Positions 7,842 to 16,031 of a stretch of DNA of 33,102 bases are shown here, piece after piece; positions within the stretch are counted from its first letter, which is position 1, and each line of letters opens with the position of its first letter. The stretch comes from Alphaproteobacteria bacterium. Its GTDB lineage: Bacteria > Pseudomonadota > Alphaproteobacteria > Caulobacterales > Aquidulcibacteraceae. Under the pieces are notes generated by a model, which worked only from the letters and a program-made list of their open reading frames with translations, had not been told where the DNA came from and ran no database searches. The translations under genes were made by a program, and so were the position numbers. The DNA is taken from the NCBI GenBank assembly GCA_018971945.1, contig JAGWZH010000025.1:1-33102 (forward strand). Reading direction: 5' to 3'.

Positions 7842-9560
7842 ATGACCAAAATCGACAAATCCAAACTGCCGTCGCGACACGCCACCATGGGCCCAGAGCG
7901 GGCCCCGCACCGGAGCTATTATTATGCGATGGGGCTTGGGACCAAAGAGATCGAGCGGCCATTTGTGGGCGTAGCCTCCTGTTGGAATGAGGCGGCCCCC
8001 TGCAACACGGCTCTGATGCGCCAGGCTCACGCCGTCAGCCGTGGCGTCAAGGAGGCCGGCGGCACGCCGCGGGAGTTTTGCACCATCACCGTCACCGACG
8101 GCATCGCCATGGGGCACGAAGGGATGCGCTCGTCCCTGGTATCGCGCGACTGTATTGCGGATTCGGTCGAGCTGACGATGCGGGGTCATTCCTATGACGC
8201 CCTCGTCGGCGTCGCAGGCTGCGACAAGTCCCTGCCTGGCATGATGATGGCGATGCTGCGCTTGAATGTGCCGAGCGTGTTTCTCTATGGCGGATCGATC
8301 TTGCCGGGCCAGTGGCGCGGCCGGGAGGTGAATGTCAAAGACCTTTTTGAAGGCGTCGGGAGCCACGCTGCAGGCAAAATGAGCCTTGAAGACCTTTGCG
8401 ATCTTGAAAAGCACGCGTGTCCCGGCGATGGGGCCTGCGGCGGCCAGTATACCGCCAACACCATGGCTTGCGTGGCGGAGGCCATTGGCCTGGCCTTGCC
8501 GCTATCATCGTCATTGCCTGCGCCTTATCTGAGCCGAGACGCCTACGCGGTGGCCTCGGGCCAGGCTGTCATGCGGCTTTTGGAGATGAACATCAGGCCA
8601 CGGAGCGTCTGCACGCGCGAGGCTTTCGAATACGCAGCGATCGTGGTGGCCGCAACCGGCGGCTCCACCAATGCAGGTCTGCATTTGCCGGCGATGGCGC
8701 ATGAATGCGGGGTGAGATTCACACTCAAGGACATGGCGGAGATTTTCAAGAAAACCCCTTGGCTGGCGGACCTGCAGCCAGGCGGCAAGTACGTCGCCAA
8801 ACACATGGGCGAGGCTGGCGGGGTTCCGTCGTTGCTTCGGGTTCTCTTGGACGCCGGTCTTTTGCACGGCGATGTCATGACCGTGACCGGCAAGACCCTG
8901 AAAGAGAATCTCGAAGGCGTCGTGCTGCGCGCCGATCAGGACGTGATCAGGCCGATGGACCGGGCGCTCTCGGAACGCGGCGGGGTGGTGGGGCTGTGGG
9001 GTTCTCTGGCCCCCGAGGGGGCGATTGTGAAGATCGCGGGCATGGACAAGCTCATTTTTCGAGGGCCCGCCCGGGTGTTTGACGGGGAGCAGGCGGCGTT
9101 CGAGGCGGTGACAAACCATCAGTACAAGGACGGAGAAGTCCTGGTGATCCGTTATGAAGGCCCGAAGGGCGGTCCTGGCATGCGGGAAATGCTCTCCACG
9201 ACCGCCGCGCTTTATGGCCAGGGGGCGGGGGACAAGGTGGCGCTGATCACCGATGGTCGGTTTTCCGGCGCGACGCGGGGCTTCTGCATTGGCCATGTCG
9301 GGCCTGAGGCCCAGGCCGGTGGGCCGATTGCGTTTGTCATGGATGGCGACATGATCGCGATCGACGCCGAGAGCGGACGGATCGACCTCGAGGTTTCCGA
9401 AGCCGAACTGGCCGAGCGTCGCAAGGCGTGGAAGCCCAAAGAGACAATGTATGGCGCGGGCGCTTTGTGGAAGTTCGCCCAGCTTGTTGGTCCTGCCCAT
9501 GAGGGGGCCGTGACCCATCCGGGGTTTGCGGGAGAGCGTTTCGTCTATGCCGATATCTGA
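7842..9560 (+). CDS. ilvD: Dihydroxyacid dehydratase
   Basis: Encodes 572 residues and converts 2,3-dihydroxy acids to 2-keto acids, the last shared step before valine, leucine and isoleucine. The ATG at 7842 (MTKIDKSKLPSRHATMG) is chosen because the 39 residues added by the upstream start at 7725 do not resemble the family. Three cysteines fit ligands of the Fe-S cluster: C47 (VASCWNE), C127 (AGCDKSLPG) and C199 (GDGACGGQYTANTM). All three conserved Cys positions and the short length suit the [2Fe-2S] type. The active-site serine motif (TDGRFSGATRG) and the EGPKGGPGM motif are intact. The SYYYAMGL and SWNEAAPCN segments support DHAD rather than phosphogluconate or sugar-acid dehydratases. 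Confidence 0.95.
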   Translation: MTKIDKSKLPSRHATMGPERAPHRSYYYAMGLGTKEIERPFVGVASCWNEAAPCNTALMRQAHAVSRGVKEAGGTPREFCTITVTDGIAMGHEGMRSSLVSRDCIADSVELTMRGHSYDALVGVAGCDKSLPGMMMAMLRLNVPSVFLYGGSILPGQWRGREVNVKDLFEGVGSHAAGKMSLEDLCDLEKHACPGDGACGGQYTANTMACVAEAIGLALPLSSSLPAPYLSRDAYAVASGQAVMRLLEMNIRPRSVCTREAFEYAAIVVAATGGSTNAGLHLPAMAHECGVRFTLKDMAEIFKKTPWLADLQPGGKYVAKHMGEAGGVPSLLRVLLDAGLLHGDVMTVTGKTLKENLEGVVLRADQDVIRPMDRALSERGGVVGLWGSLAPEGAIVKIAGMDKLIFRGPARVFDGEQAAFEAVTNHQYKDGEVLVIRYEGPKGGPGMREMLSTTAALYGQGAGDKVALITDGRFSGATRGFCIGHVGPEAQAGGPIAFVMDGDMIAIDAESGRIDLEVSEAELAERRKAWKPKETMYGAGALWKFAQLVGPAHEGAVTHPGFAGERFVYADI

Positions 9561-9649
9561 CCCTGAGGACGCCGCCCCGAGCGCGGCTTAGCGTCGGCGC
9601 GGTCTATGGCGCTCTGATCGAGAAGGGGCGGTGCGCCATGGCGTGCGGG

Positions 9650-9671
9650 TGCGCAGCCGGTGGGCTGCGCA
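9650..9671. terminator. Hairpin between convergent ilvD and acyl-CoA synthetase genes
   Basis: TGCGCAGCC (9650-9658) and GGCTGCGCA (9663-9671) form a perfect 9-bp stem around a 4-nt loop. It lies in the gap between two convergent genes. There is no T-tract on either side, so it may mark or protect 3' ends rather than act as an intrinsic terminator. Confidence 0.45.
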
Positions 9672-9714
9672 GCGCAGGGCGCGCGCCCAGCGCGGGCGAA
9701 ACAGACAAAGAGGT

Positions 9715-11259
9715 TCAGACGATCTTGCTGTCCCGCCCGTTCCAATAGGTATCTCGCAACAGCCTCTTATAGAGCTTGCCGGTCGGATGCCGCGGCAACT
9801 CTTCCATAAAATCGACCGACCGCGGACATTTGACGTGGCTGAGATTGGCCCGGGCGAAAGCGATGAGCTCCGCCTCTAGCTCTGGCCCCGTGTCATCCCA
9901 ACGCAAGGGTTGTATGACGGCTTTGACCTCTTCCCCGAACTCCTCATTCGGCACGCCGAAAACGGCGGCGTCCGCGACCTTGGGGTGGGTGACGAGCAGG
10001 TTCTCCACTTCCTGGGGGTAGATATTCACCCCGCCGGAGATGATCATGAACGCTTTGCGGTCTGTCAGGAACAAATAGCCGTCTTCATCGACATAGCCCA
10101 CGTCGCCGAGGGTAGACCAGGTCGGCTCGTTCGGATGCTGGCTCTCGGCGGTCCGCTTGTCGTCATTATGGTAGCTGAAGCGCGGCCCCCCTTCGAAATA
10201 GATGGCGCCGCTGAGCCCTGGCGGCAAAAGCCGGCCTTCCTCGTCGCATATCCGGACTGCGCCGAGGATCGCTTTGCCCACGGACCCTTTTTTCTTGAGC
10301 CACTCCGGAGCGGATATGGTGCAGAAACCGTTGCCCTCGGTGCCTGCATAGTACTCATGGATGATTGGTCCCCACCAGGCGATCATCTGCTCTTTGATCG
10401 GGATCGGGCATGGCGCAGCGGCGTGCACGGCCATGGTGAGGCTTGAGACGTCATATCGCCCTCGCGCCTCTGCGGGTAGTTTCAACATTCTGACGAACAT
10501 GGTCGGCACGAGTTGGCTCGCGTTGGCGCGAAAGCGTTCGATCGCAGCCAGATAGGTCTCGGGCTCGAACTTCTCCAGGATGACGGTTGTGCCGCCAAGC
10601 CGATGCACGGCCATGCACCAGCGCAGGGGCGCGGCGTGGTAAAGCGGGGCTGGAGAGAGATAGATCGTGTTTGCCGAGAGGCCGAAGACGGCGCTGGTCA
10701 TGAGCGTCAGAGGCGAGGGCGCATCGATGGCGTCGCCGGACAAGGGAGCGCGGACCCCCTTGGGCCGCCCCGTCGTCCCTGACGAATACAACATATCGAG
10801 CCCAGCGCTTTCGTCTTGGATCGGGGTGTCCGCCTCGCGGGCGCGCGCAGGCTCGTACGCTTCGTATCCCGCGATGGCGCCGCCGACGGAGAAAGCCGGC
10901 AGGTCCGGCCTTTGCGCCTTCACCGCCGCCGCTGCGCTGGAGAAGGCGGCGGAAGCGAACAGCGCCTTGGCGCCGCTGTCAGCGAGGATATAGGCGATCT
11001 CGTCTTGGGTCAGCTTGGTGGAGATGCAGACATAATAGAGGCCAGCCCGTTGGGCCCCCCAGACGAGCTCGAAAAACGCTGGGTTGTTCTCCATCAAGAC
11101 CGCCAGGCAATCGCCGGTTCCAAGTCCCAGACGCCGGAACAGATGAGCGGCCTGATTGGCGCGGGATTCCAACGCGCCGTAAGTCAGGGTTTCCCCGCTT
11201 CCGGCCATAATGAGCAAAGGTTTTTCGGGATTGGCCGCGGCGTGCGCACGTGGATGCAT
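9715..11259 (-). CDS. AMP-dependent acyl-CoA synthetase
   Basis: Encodes 514 residues of the acyl-adenylate-forming (ANL) superfamily, which activates a carboxylic acid with ATP and joins it to CoA. The start at 11259 (MHPRAHAAANPEKP) is backed by AAGGGAG upstream and matches related FadD-type enzymes. An extension to 11310 adds 17 unlike residues. The AMP/phosphate loop is at 158-168 (YSSGTTGRPKG). Further motifs are HEYYAGTEGNG, GDVGYVDEDGYLFLTDR, the hinge with GGVNIYPQEVEN, and the C-terminal lysine motif PTGKLYKR. The chain-length or aromatic preference cannot be read from sequence. It stands alone, converging on ilvD. The crotonase and monooxygenase further right could belong to the same catabolism. 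Confidence 0.9.
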   Translation of the reverse strand: MHPRAHAAANPEKPLLIMAGSGETLTYGALESRANQAAHLFRRLGLGTGDCLAVLMENNPAFFELVWGAQRAGLYYVCISTKLTQDEIAYILADSGAKALFASAAFSSAAAAVKAQRPDLPAFSVGGAIAGYEAYEPARAREADTPIQDESAGLDMLYSSGTTGRPKGVRAPLSGDAIDAPSPLTLMTSAVFGLSANTIYLSPAPLYHAAPLRWCMAVHRLGGTTVILEKFEPETYLAAIERFRANASQLVPTMFVRMLKLPAEARGRYDVSSLTMAVHAAAPCPIPIKEQMIAWWGPIIHEYYAGTEGNGFCTISAPEWLKKKGSVGKAILGAVRICDEEGRLLPPGLSGAIYFEGGPRFSYHNDDKRTAESQHPNEPTWSTLGDVGYVDEDGYLFLTDRKAFMIISGGVNIYPQEVENLLVTHPKVADAAVFGVPNEEFGEEVKAVIQPLRWDDTGPELEAELIAFARANLSHVKCPRSVDFMEELPRHPTGKLYKRLLRDTYWNGRDSKIV

Positions 11260-11435
11260 GCTATAAGCTCCCTTAAGGTCTGGCGATCCAGGAAAGCGTT
11301 TCCCTCCCATGCCCCAACGCGCCGCTGGGCTATGGGGCTCGACGCCTCGCCGGATGGAGAGAATGCGCTTTCTATGCGGTTTGCGTCAAACGCGCTGACG
11401 GGCTCATGCGGGCTCGCTTCACTGCGGTTCCGCCA

Positions 11436-11464
11436 TTGACAAGCGCCCCTTTTCCGAAAATTTA
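11436..11464 (+). promoter_or_regulatory. Possible sigma-70 promoter reading toward exbB
   Basis: TTGACA at 11436-11441 is a consensus -35. Seventeen bases later is AATTTA, a weak -10. A transcript from here would have a leader of about 340 bases before exbB. It is plausible but unproven. Confidence 0.3.
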
Positions 11465-11548
11465 GGGTTGCGAGTGCTGCGTGGGGATGAGTTCGCAGGT
11501 GCAACTGCGGCGGTCTACGGAGCTGGTGGGAGGATCGCACGGATCGTG

Positions 11549-11565
11549 ATCGCGGTTAACGCGAT
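11549..11565. promoter_or_regulatory. Palindrome ATCGCG-N5-CGCGAT, candidate operator
   Basis: Perfect 6-bp inverted arms separated by GTTAA lie about 85 bp downstream of the possible promoter. Just before it, CACG and CGTG form a second small dyad around GAT. Such spacing suits a dimeric regulator, but no regulator is known here. Confidence 0.3.
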
Positions 11566-11728
11566 GGGGTTCTATTGGCGGCGCCTGGCATGTCTCGTGA
11601 CTAAGAGGTTTGGCTGCGACGGTTCTCTTGGGGCCGCCGCGCTTGGGGGCGCGCTTGACGCACTCCCGCCGCCAAGCAAAACGAGGCTGACCGATCAGGT
11701 TTTCTGAGCGGGAGGCCACAGGATCACC

Positions 11729-11812
11729 ATGGTTTTTGACGACACTTCCAAACAGGCGTCACAAAAGGGCGCCATTGAAAGCTGGAACAGGGCACAAAGG
11801 GCTTATCCATGA
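11729..11812 (+). CDS. Possible 27-residue leader peptide coupled to exbB
   Basis: ATG at 11729 follows AGGATCACC, with AGG as a weak ribosome site. The frame runs 27 codons and its TGA (11810-11812) overlaps the exbB ATG (11809-11811) in an ATGA junction. The product starts [14 protein letters not shown] and is hydrophilic, with no known family. The exact stop/start overlap suggests translational coupling, as is common for genes made in fixed ratio. The ORF is short enough to arise by chance. Confidence 0.35.
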   Translation: MVFDDTSKQASQKGAIESWNRAQRAYP

Positions 11813-12678
11813 ACGCGCTGATGTACTCTTTGCTTACCACCTATGCGCAGGCGAGCACCGCGACCACCGCTGCTCCGGCTTCCGCCGCCGACACCGCTGC
11901 GACCGCCGACGCGGCGGCGGCCTCCGCCCCCGTGGTGGATTTGGAGGCGGCCCGGGCCAAAGCGGCGGAGTCTGCGGCGACGGCCGCCGAACAGGGCGAC
12001 ATGAGCGTGATGTCCTTGTGGGACAAGCTCAACGAAGTGGAACGGGGTGTGATCGTGATCCTCGGGATCTGCACCGTCTTTGCTGTGATGTTGCTGATTG
12101 AAAAGATCGTGGTGATGCGTAACGCCTCCAACGCCACGAAGGAGTTTTTGGCCCAATTCCGCAAGGCCAACTCTGTGGAGGAAGCTGAAGCCATCGTCCG
12201 CAAGCTGCCTGCTTCCGGCATGAAGAAAATGTTCGACGCCGGCATGAACGAAGTGCGGCGCACCCAGGACCTTGGCCTTTACACCATGCGCGACGCCCGC
12301 GACCACACCATGCAGCGGGTCGCCTCGGCGATGACGTCCAAGCAGAATGAGTTCGTTGAAGAGCTTGGATCGAATATGACCTTCTTGGCGTCGATCGGGT
12401 CGAACGCCCCGTTTATCGGCCTGTTCGGCACGGTGTGGGGCATCATGGTGGCCTTTATCGGCATCGCCAACACGCAGACCACCTCTCTGGCCGTTGTCGC
12501 GCCCGGTATCGCGGGTGCTTTGCTCGCGACGGCTGCTGGTCTTGTGGCCGCCATTCCGGCGGTTTTGATCTACAACTTCGCCGCCAAACAAATCAGCAAA
12601 CAGTCCGGCAAGATGGAAGATTTCCTTGCCGAGTTCATCGCGCTCGTGTCGCGTGACATGGACCGCCGCGCGGGTTGA
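11809..12678 (+). CDS. exbB: ExbB, proton-channel subunit of the TonB energising complex
   Basis: Encodes 289 residues of the MotA/TolQ/ExbB family, inner-membrane subunits that use proton flow to drive TonB. After an Ala-rich N-terminal extension of roughly 65 residues (periplasmic in long ExbB proteins) comes TM1 at about 80-99 ([19 protein letters not shown]). A cytoplasmic helical region follows, then the conserved channel part with [15 protein letters not shown] and the last helix pair ([20 protein letters not shown]). It heads an operon with two exbD genes and tonB, so it is ExbB rather than TolQ or MotA. ATGA overlap with a possible leader ORF may set its translation level. Confidence 0.93.
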   Translation: MNALMYSLLTTYAQASTATTAAPASAADTAATADAAAASAPVVDLEAARAKAAESAATAAEQGDMSVMSLWDKLNEVERGVIVILGICTVFAVMLLIEKIVVMRNASNATKEFLAQFRKANSVEEAEAIVRKLPASGMKKMFDAGMNEVRRTQDLGLYTMRDARDHTMQRVASAMTSKQNEFVEELGSNMTFLASIGSNAPFIGLFGTVWGIMVAFIGIANTQTTSLAVVAPGIAGALLATAAGLVAAIPAVLIYNFAAKQISKQSGKMEDFLAEFIALVSRDMDRRAG

Positions 12679-12717
12679 TCCCCCTCACGGATTAACCCTC
12701 AAGGAGGAGTGCGCCTC

Positions 12718-13218
12718 ATGGGTGCGAAAATAGGTGGTGGTGGCGGCGGCAAACGCGGCTCCCACGATATCAACGCCGAGCCGAACGTCATCCCGTTCAT
12801 CGACGTGATGCTGGTGCTGTTGATCATCTTCATGGTCGCGGCCCCGATCGCCTCGGTGGATGTGCAGGTGTCGATGCCAGCGGCGCAGGACATCATTCCG
12901 TCCAAGCGTCCGCCGAAGCCGACCTGGGTGTCTTTGAAGCAGGAGCCGGGCGGAACGCCGCAGGTCTATGTCATGAACGACCAGGTGAGTTTTGAGACCT
13001 TGGGGGATGAGCTGCATGAGGCGGTGCTCTTCAACACCCCCGACGCTCAGGATCTGACCGGGGACGACCGCGAAATCATGATCTTGTCCCAGCGGGTTTA
13101 TCTGCGCGCGCAAGGCGACATGGAGTACCGCCATGTCGTGCGTGTAATGAACGGCCTGCAGGCCCGTGGTTTCGTCAAAGTGGCGCTCGTCGCCGAAGAC
13201 CGTCGTCAGATTTACTGA
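12718..13218 (+). CDS. exbD: ExbD, first copy
   Basis: Encodes 166 residues. The ATG at 12718 follows a near-perfect AAGGAGGAG (12701-12709). The GTG at 12709 overlaps that site and is rejected. A glycine-rich cytoplasmic N-terminus leads into the single TM helix with the essential aspartate (NVIPFIDVMLVLLIIFMV), then a periplasmic domain. ExbD forms the core inside the ExbB ring, and the TM aspartate carries the proton. The periplasmic part differs clearly from the second copy (VQVSMPAAQDIIPSKRPPKP here). Confidence 0.93.
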   Translation: MGAKIGGGGGGKRGSHDINAEPNVIPFIDVMLVLLIIFMVAAPIASVDVQVSMPAAQDIIPSKRPPKPTWVSLKQEPGGTPQVYVMNDQVSFETLGDELHEAVLFNTPDAQDLTGDDREIMILSQRVYLRAQGDMEYRHVVRVMNGLQARGFVKVALVAEDRRQIY

Positions 13219-13234
13219 GGAAAGGAGACCAACC

Positions 13235-13711
13235 ATGGCTGGTAAACTGTCCTCAGGGGGCAAAGCCCGCGGCGGCTCCATGGCGCCAAATTCAGAGCCT
13301 AACGTCATTCCCTTCATCGACATCATGCTGGTGTTGTTGATCATTTTTATGGTCGCCGCGCCGATCCCGACGGTGGATATCCGGGTGGACCTGCCTTCGG
13401 GGCAGAGCCGTTTGATAGCCGAGCCGGGCCGGGCTCCGACCCGGGTGGCTTTGGAGGAAGAGGCGGGCCAGTTGCAATACTGGGTGGATGGCGTGCAGGT
13501 GCCTTCCAGCGGCTTCGAGGAAGCGGTTTTGGAGCGAGTGCGCATCAACAACCCAGCGCTTCAGCCTATCGATTATCTCGACCAGGGCGTCATCGTATTC
13601 CGCGCGGACCAGGAGACGGCCTATGCGAACGTTGTCGGTACGATGACGCGTTTGCAGGGGTTTGGGTTTAACAAAGTGAGCCTGCTCTCTGAGCTGGCGC
13701 AAACGAACTGA
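13235..13711 (+). CDS. ExbD, second copy
   Basis: Encodes 158 residues from the ATG at 13235, with AAAGGAG upstream. It has the same layout as the first ExbD: a basic, glycine-rich N-terminus, TM helix with the key aspartate (NVIPFIDIMLVLLIIFMV), then a periplasmic domain (VDIRVDLPSGQ). The TM segments are nearly identical and the periplasmic domains have diverged. Tandem exbD genes beside exbB and tonB are known in Xanthomonas, where the second copy is needed only for some substrates. The two copies here may likewise form mixed ExbD dimers or serve different TonB-dependent receptors. Confidence 0.92.
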   Translation: MAGKLSSGGKARGGSMAPNSEPNVIPFIDIMLVLLIIFMVAAPIPTVDIRVDLPSGQSRLIAEPGRAPTRVALEEEAGQLQYWVDGVQVPSSGFEEAVLERVRINNPALQPIDYLDQGVIVFRADQETAYANVVGTMTRLQGFGFNKVSLLSELAQTN

Positions 13712-13724
13712 GGGGCGAAGACCG

Positions 13725-14354
13725 ATGATCAGACTTCGCCTTATCTCCTTTGTTCTTGCGACGCTGATCTGCGGCTTCGTCGTCTATCAGGCGGTGTCGG
13801 CCCGGTTCGGCGGCCCGGAAGAATGGTTTAATGAACGGGACGCGATCGAGACGGTGATCGAGGAGGAGGAGAAGAAGCCGCCTCCGCCGCCGCCGCCGCC
13901 GCCGCCGCCCGAGGACCGCCCGCCGCCGCCGCCGATGCAGCAGCAGCTGGTGATACCAAATGATTTAGCCCCACCGACGGAGGTCTATGTTCCGCCGACG
14001 CCGGAGCCCCCGCCTCCGGCTCCCCCCGCGCCGCCGCCGCCGCCGCCGCCGCCGTCTCCGCCACGGATCACGCCGGCCCTGTTCTTGGAGCAACCGCGAG
14101 GCCGGGACTTCCAGGATTTGTATCCCGAGCGGGCTTTGGAGCGTGGACGGTCGGGCTCGGTGCGGATCCGGTGTACGGTTCGCGCTGATGGTCGGGTGGA
14201 CTGCACGGTGCTGAGCGAAGAACCAAGCGGCTGGGGATTCGGCGACGCCTCGTTGAGGGCTGCGCGTCGGTTCAAAGTGGCGCCGCAAACTGAAGACGGT
14301 CGTCCGACGGACGGCGGCGTCTTCGAGCGGACCTTCACCTGGAACGCGGAATAG
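13725..14354 (+). CDS. tonB: TonB, periplasm-spanning energy transducer
   Basis: Encodes 209 residues. An N-terminal membrane anchor (RLRLISFVLATLICGFVVYQ) is followed by an acidic/basic patch (EEEEKK), a very proline-rich spacer with runs of 11 and 8 prolines, and the TonB C-terminal domain. That domain includes YPERALERGRSGSVRIRC, a VRADGRVDCTVL strand pair and an FERTFTW end. TonB couples the ExbBD motor to outer-membrane receptors for siderophores, cobalamin or glycans. No receptor is encoded in the window. The gene follows exbD2 by 13 bases and ends the operon at a strong terminator. The spacer is coded by long CCG repeats. Confidence 0.92.
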   Translation: MIRLRLISFVLATLICGFVVYQAVSARFGGPEEWFNERDAIETVIEEEEKKPPPPPPPPPPPEDRPPPPPMQQQLVIPNDLAPPTEVYVPPTPEPPPPAPPAPPPPPPPPSPPRITPALFLEQPRGRDFQDLYPERALERGRSGSVRIRCTVRADGRVDCTVLSEEPSGWGFGDASLRAARRFKVAPQTEDGRPTDGGVFERTFTWNAE

Positions 14355-14379
14355 CGGCTTTTCTGGCCAGCTTTTGTTC

Positions 14380-14414
14380 GGCCGCGCCCTTGCCCGGGGC
14401 GCGGCCTTTTCTTT
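14380..14414 (+). terminator. Rho-independent terminator of the exbB-exbD-exbD-tonB operon
   Basis: GGCCGCGCCC (14380-14389) pairs perfectly with GGGCGCGGCC (14397-14406) around a 7-nt loop, and TTTTCTTT follows. It lies 25 bases after the tonB stop and closes the operon. Confidence 0.88.
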
Positions 14415-14623
14415 ATAGCCCGTTGCGCAGAGCGCAGCGATTGACGTAAGCACGCCTCTCAAACGTCCCGGGGGGTCGACGTCCCATTTCGGCCGTGATC
14501 GCTTGTAAAACAGAAATAGGGTTCCGACGGGAGCGATCGCTGAACTTTGGCGTGTTCTCACAAGTTCGAAATGTCTGGCGGGGGGCCTTTGGCCTGAGAC
14601 GCCCTGTGTGATGGGAGACTGGA

Positions 14624-15067
14624 ATGATCCGCATGTTCGCCGCCGCCGCCGCCGCCGTCGCATTGACGGGGGTCGCTTTCGCGCAAGAGGAAGCCGCTCC
14701 TCCGCCGGAGGCTCCGGCCGCGTCCACGCCACAGCCGACCTTTGTCACGACCTGTCCGGCGTTGCCTGCGCCGCCAGCCTTGCCGGACGGCGCTGTGGCG
14801 CGGGAGCGGGACATGGCCGCGGGCGAGCAGCAGATTCAGGCGTGGAACGCCACCTATGTGCAGATCATCAACGAGTGCCGGCAGGCCGAGGTTCGGGCGT
14901 TCCAGACCGAGATGCAGGCCAAGGTCGCCGAGGCCCGGGTGGCCCAGGCGCGCTACCAGGCTGCGATCGCCGCCTATCAAGCGGACTCCGCGGCGGCGAC
15001 CGCCATCGCGGGCCAGTGGGTTGCGGAGGTGGAGGAATTCAATAATCGCAGCGGCCGCCGGAACTAG
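14624..15067 (+). CDS. Small exported helical protein of unknown function
   Basis: A 147-residue protein with a clear Sec signal peptide (MIRMFAAAAAAVALTGVAFA, cleavage likely before QEE). An Ala/Pro-rich linker follows, then an Ala/Gln/Glu-rich helical domain with coiled-coil character (EMQAKVAEARVAQARYQAAI). The mature part has two cysteines (TTCPALP and NECRQAE) that could form a disulphide in the periplasm. A purine-rich site (GGGAG) precedes the ATG. It has its own promoter region, since the TonB operon terminator lies upstream. I do not recognise a named family. Confidence 0.75.
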   Translation: MIRMFAAAAAAVALTGVAFAQEEAAPPPEAPAASTPQPTFVTTCPALPAPPALPDGAVARERDMAAGEQQIQAWNATYVQIINECRQAEVRAFQTEMQAKVAEARVAQARYQAAIAAYQADSAAATAIAGQWVAEVEEFNNRSGRRN

Positions 15068-15146
15068 GAGGGGATTGCGTCTTCGGGCTTGACGGACCTT
15101 AGGGCAGGTAGGCTTGCTGGGGCGAAGTCGCCAGAGGAGGCCAGCC

Positions 15147-16028
15147 TTGCCTGCATTTAAGACCCTGCTGTTGGACGTGGCTGATGGCATCGCCACGCTC
15201 ACCCTGAACCGCCCGGATCGGATGAACGCTTTCACCGGCCAGATGATGACGGACATCATCGCGGCTTTTGACGCAACCGACGCGAACGACGATGTCCGGG
15301 CGGTGATCGTCACGGGCGCGGGCAGGGCGTTCTGCGCCGGAGCGGATCTGAGCGAAGGGGCCAAGACGTTTGACTATGAGAGCCGTGATGATCGCCCCGA
15401 GCGCGGAGACAAGGGCAGCGCGGAGTATCTCCGCGACGGCGGCGGGCGCATCACGCTGCGGATCTTTGAGAGCCTCAAGCCGGTCATAGGGGCCATCAAC
15501 GGCGCAGCGGTCGGCGTCGGCGCGACGATGCAGTTGCCGATGGATATTCGCCTCGCCTCCACCGAGGCGCGGTTCGGCTTTGTGTTTGCGCGGCGCGGGA
15601 TTGTGCCGGAGGCTTGCTCCTCCTGGTTTTTGCCGCGTTTGGTGGGCGTCAGCCAGGCCCTGGAATGGTGCTACTCGGGACGCGTATTCGCCGCGCAGGA
15701 GGCGCTGCAGGGGGGGCTCGTGCGGTCTCTTCACGCCCCTGAGGATCTGATGCCTGCTGCGACAGCGATCGCTCGGGAGATCGCCGATCACGCCGCGCCT
15801 GTGTCGGTGGCTCTGACCCGCCAGATGCTTTGGCGCATGCTGGGGGCCGATCACCCGATGGAGGCCCACAAGATCGATAGCCGGGCGATCTTTGCTCGCG
15901 GCAAGCAGGCCGACGCCAAAGAGGGCGTGACGAGCTTTCTCGAAAAGCGTCCTGCAGCCTTCCCCAACAAGGTGTCGCAAGACATGCCGGACTTTTTCCC
16001 CTGGTGGCCTGACCGGCCGTTCGCTTGA
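15147..16028 (+). CDS. Crotonase-fold enoyl-CoA hydratase/isomerase
   Basis: Encodes 293 residues. The start is most likely the TTG at 15147, six bases after AGAGGAGG. The upstream extension to 15114 is unlike the family. CoA-binding and oxyanion-hole motifs are present (GAGRAFCAGADLSEG and NGAAVGVGATMQLPMD). By eye, the two catalytic glutamates of classical crotonase are replaced by Thr and Phe. A single Glu lies in RRGIVPEACSSWFLPRLVG, the place used by delta3,delta2-enoyl-CoA isomerases. This suggests isomerase-type or other crotonase chemistry on an acyl-CoA rather than hydration. It converges on the MFS gene with three bases between stops. Confidence 0.88.
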   Translation: MPAFKTLLLDVADGIATLTLNRPDRMNAFTGQMMTDIIAAFDATDANDDVRAVIVTGAGRAFCAGADLSEGAKTFDYESRDDRPERGDKGSAEYLRDGGGRITLRIFESLKPVIGAINGAAVGVGATMQLPMDIRLASTEARFGFVFARRGIVPEACSSWFLPRLVGVSQALEWCYSGRVFAAQEALQGGLVRSLHAPEDLMPAATAIAREIADHAAPVSVALTRQMLWRMLGADHPMEAHKIDSRAIFARGKQADAKEGVTSFLEKRPAAFPNKVSQDMPDFFPWWPDRPFA

Positions 16029-16031
16029 AGA

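Larger units (their letters stand above)
11260..11808. other. Long intergenic region upstream of exbB
   Basis: About 550 bp separate the divergent acyl-CoA synthetase and exbB starts. No long gene is supported: a 79-residue frame at 11468-11707 would need a TTG start and resembles nothing. The region holds a TTGACA -35-like element, a 6-bp-arm palindrome and a small coupled ORF, each listed separately. It is the most likely control region of the TonB operon. I found no clear Fur box. Confidence 0.5.

Noticed and set aside
8511-9518. 335-codon minus-strand frame inside ilvD
   Set aside because: Antisense to an intact dehydratase; composition artefact.
11468-11707. 79-residue ORF upstream of exbB
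   Set aside because: It needs a TTG start without a good ribosome site and has no family-like pattern.
13828-14732. Minus-strand frames across tonB
   Set aside because: Ala/Gly/Arg runs are the complement of the CCG repeats coding the TonB proline spacer.
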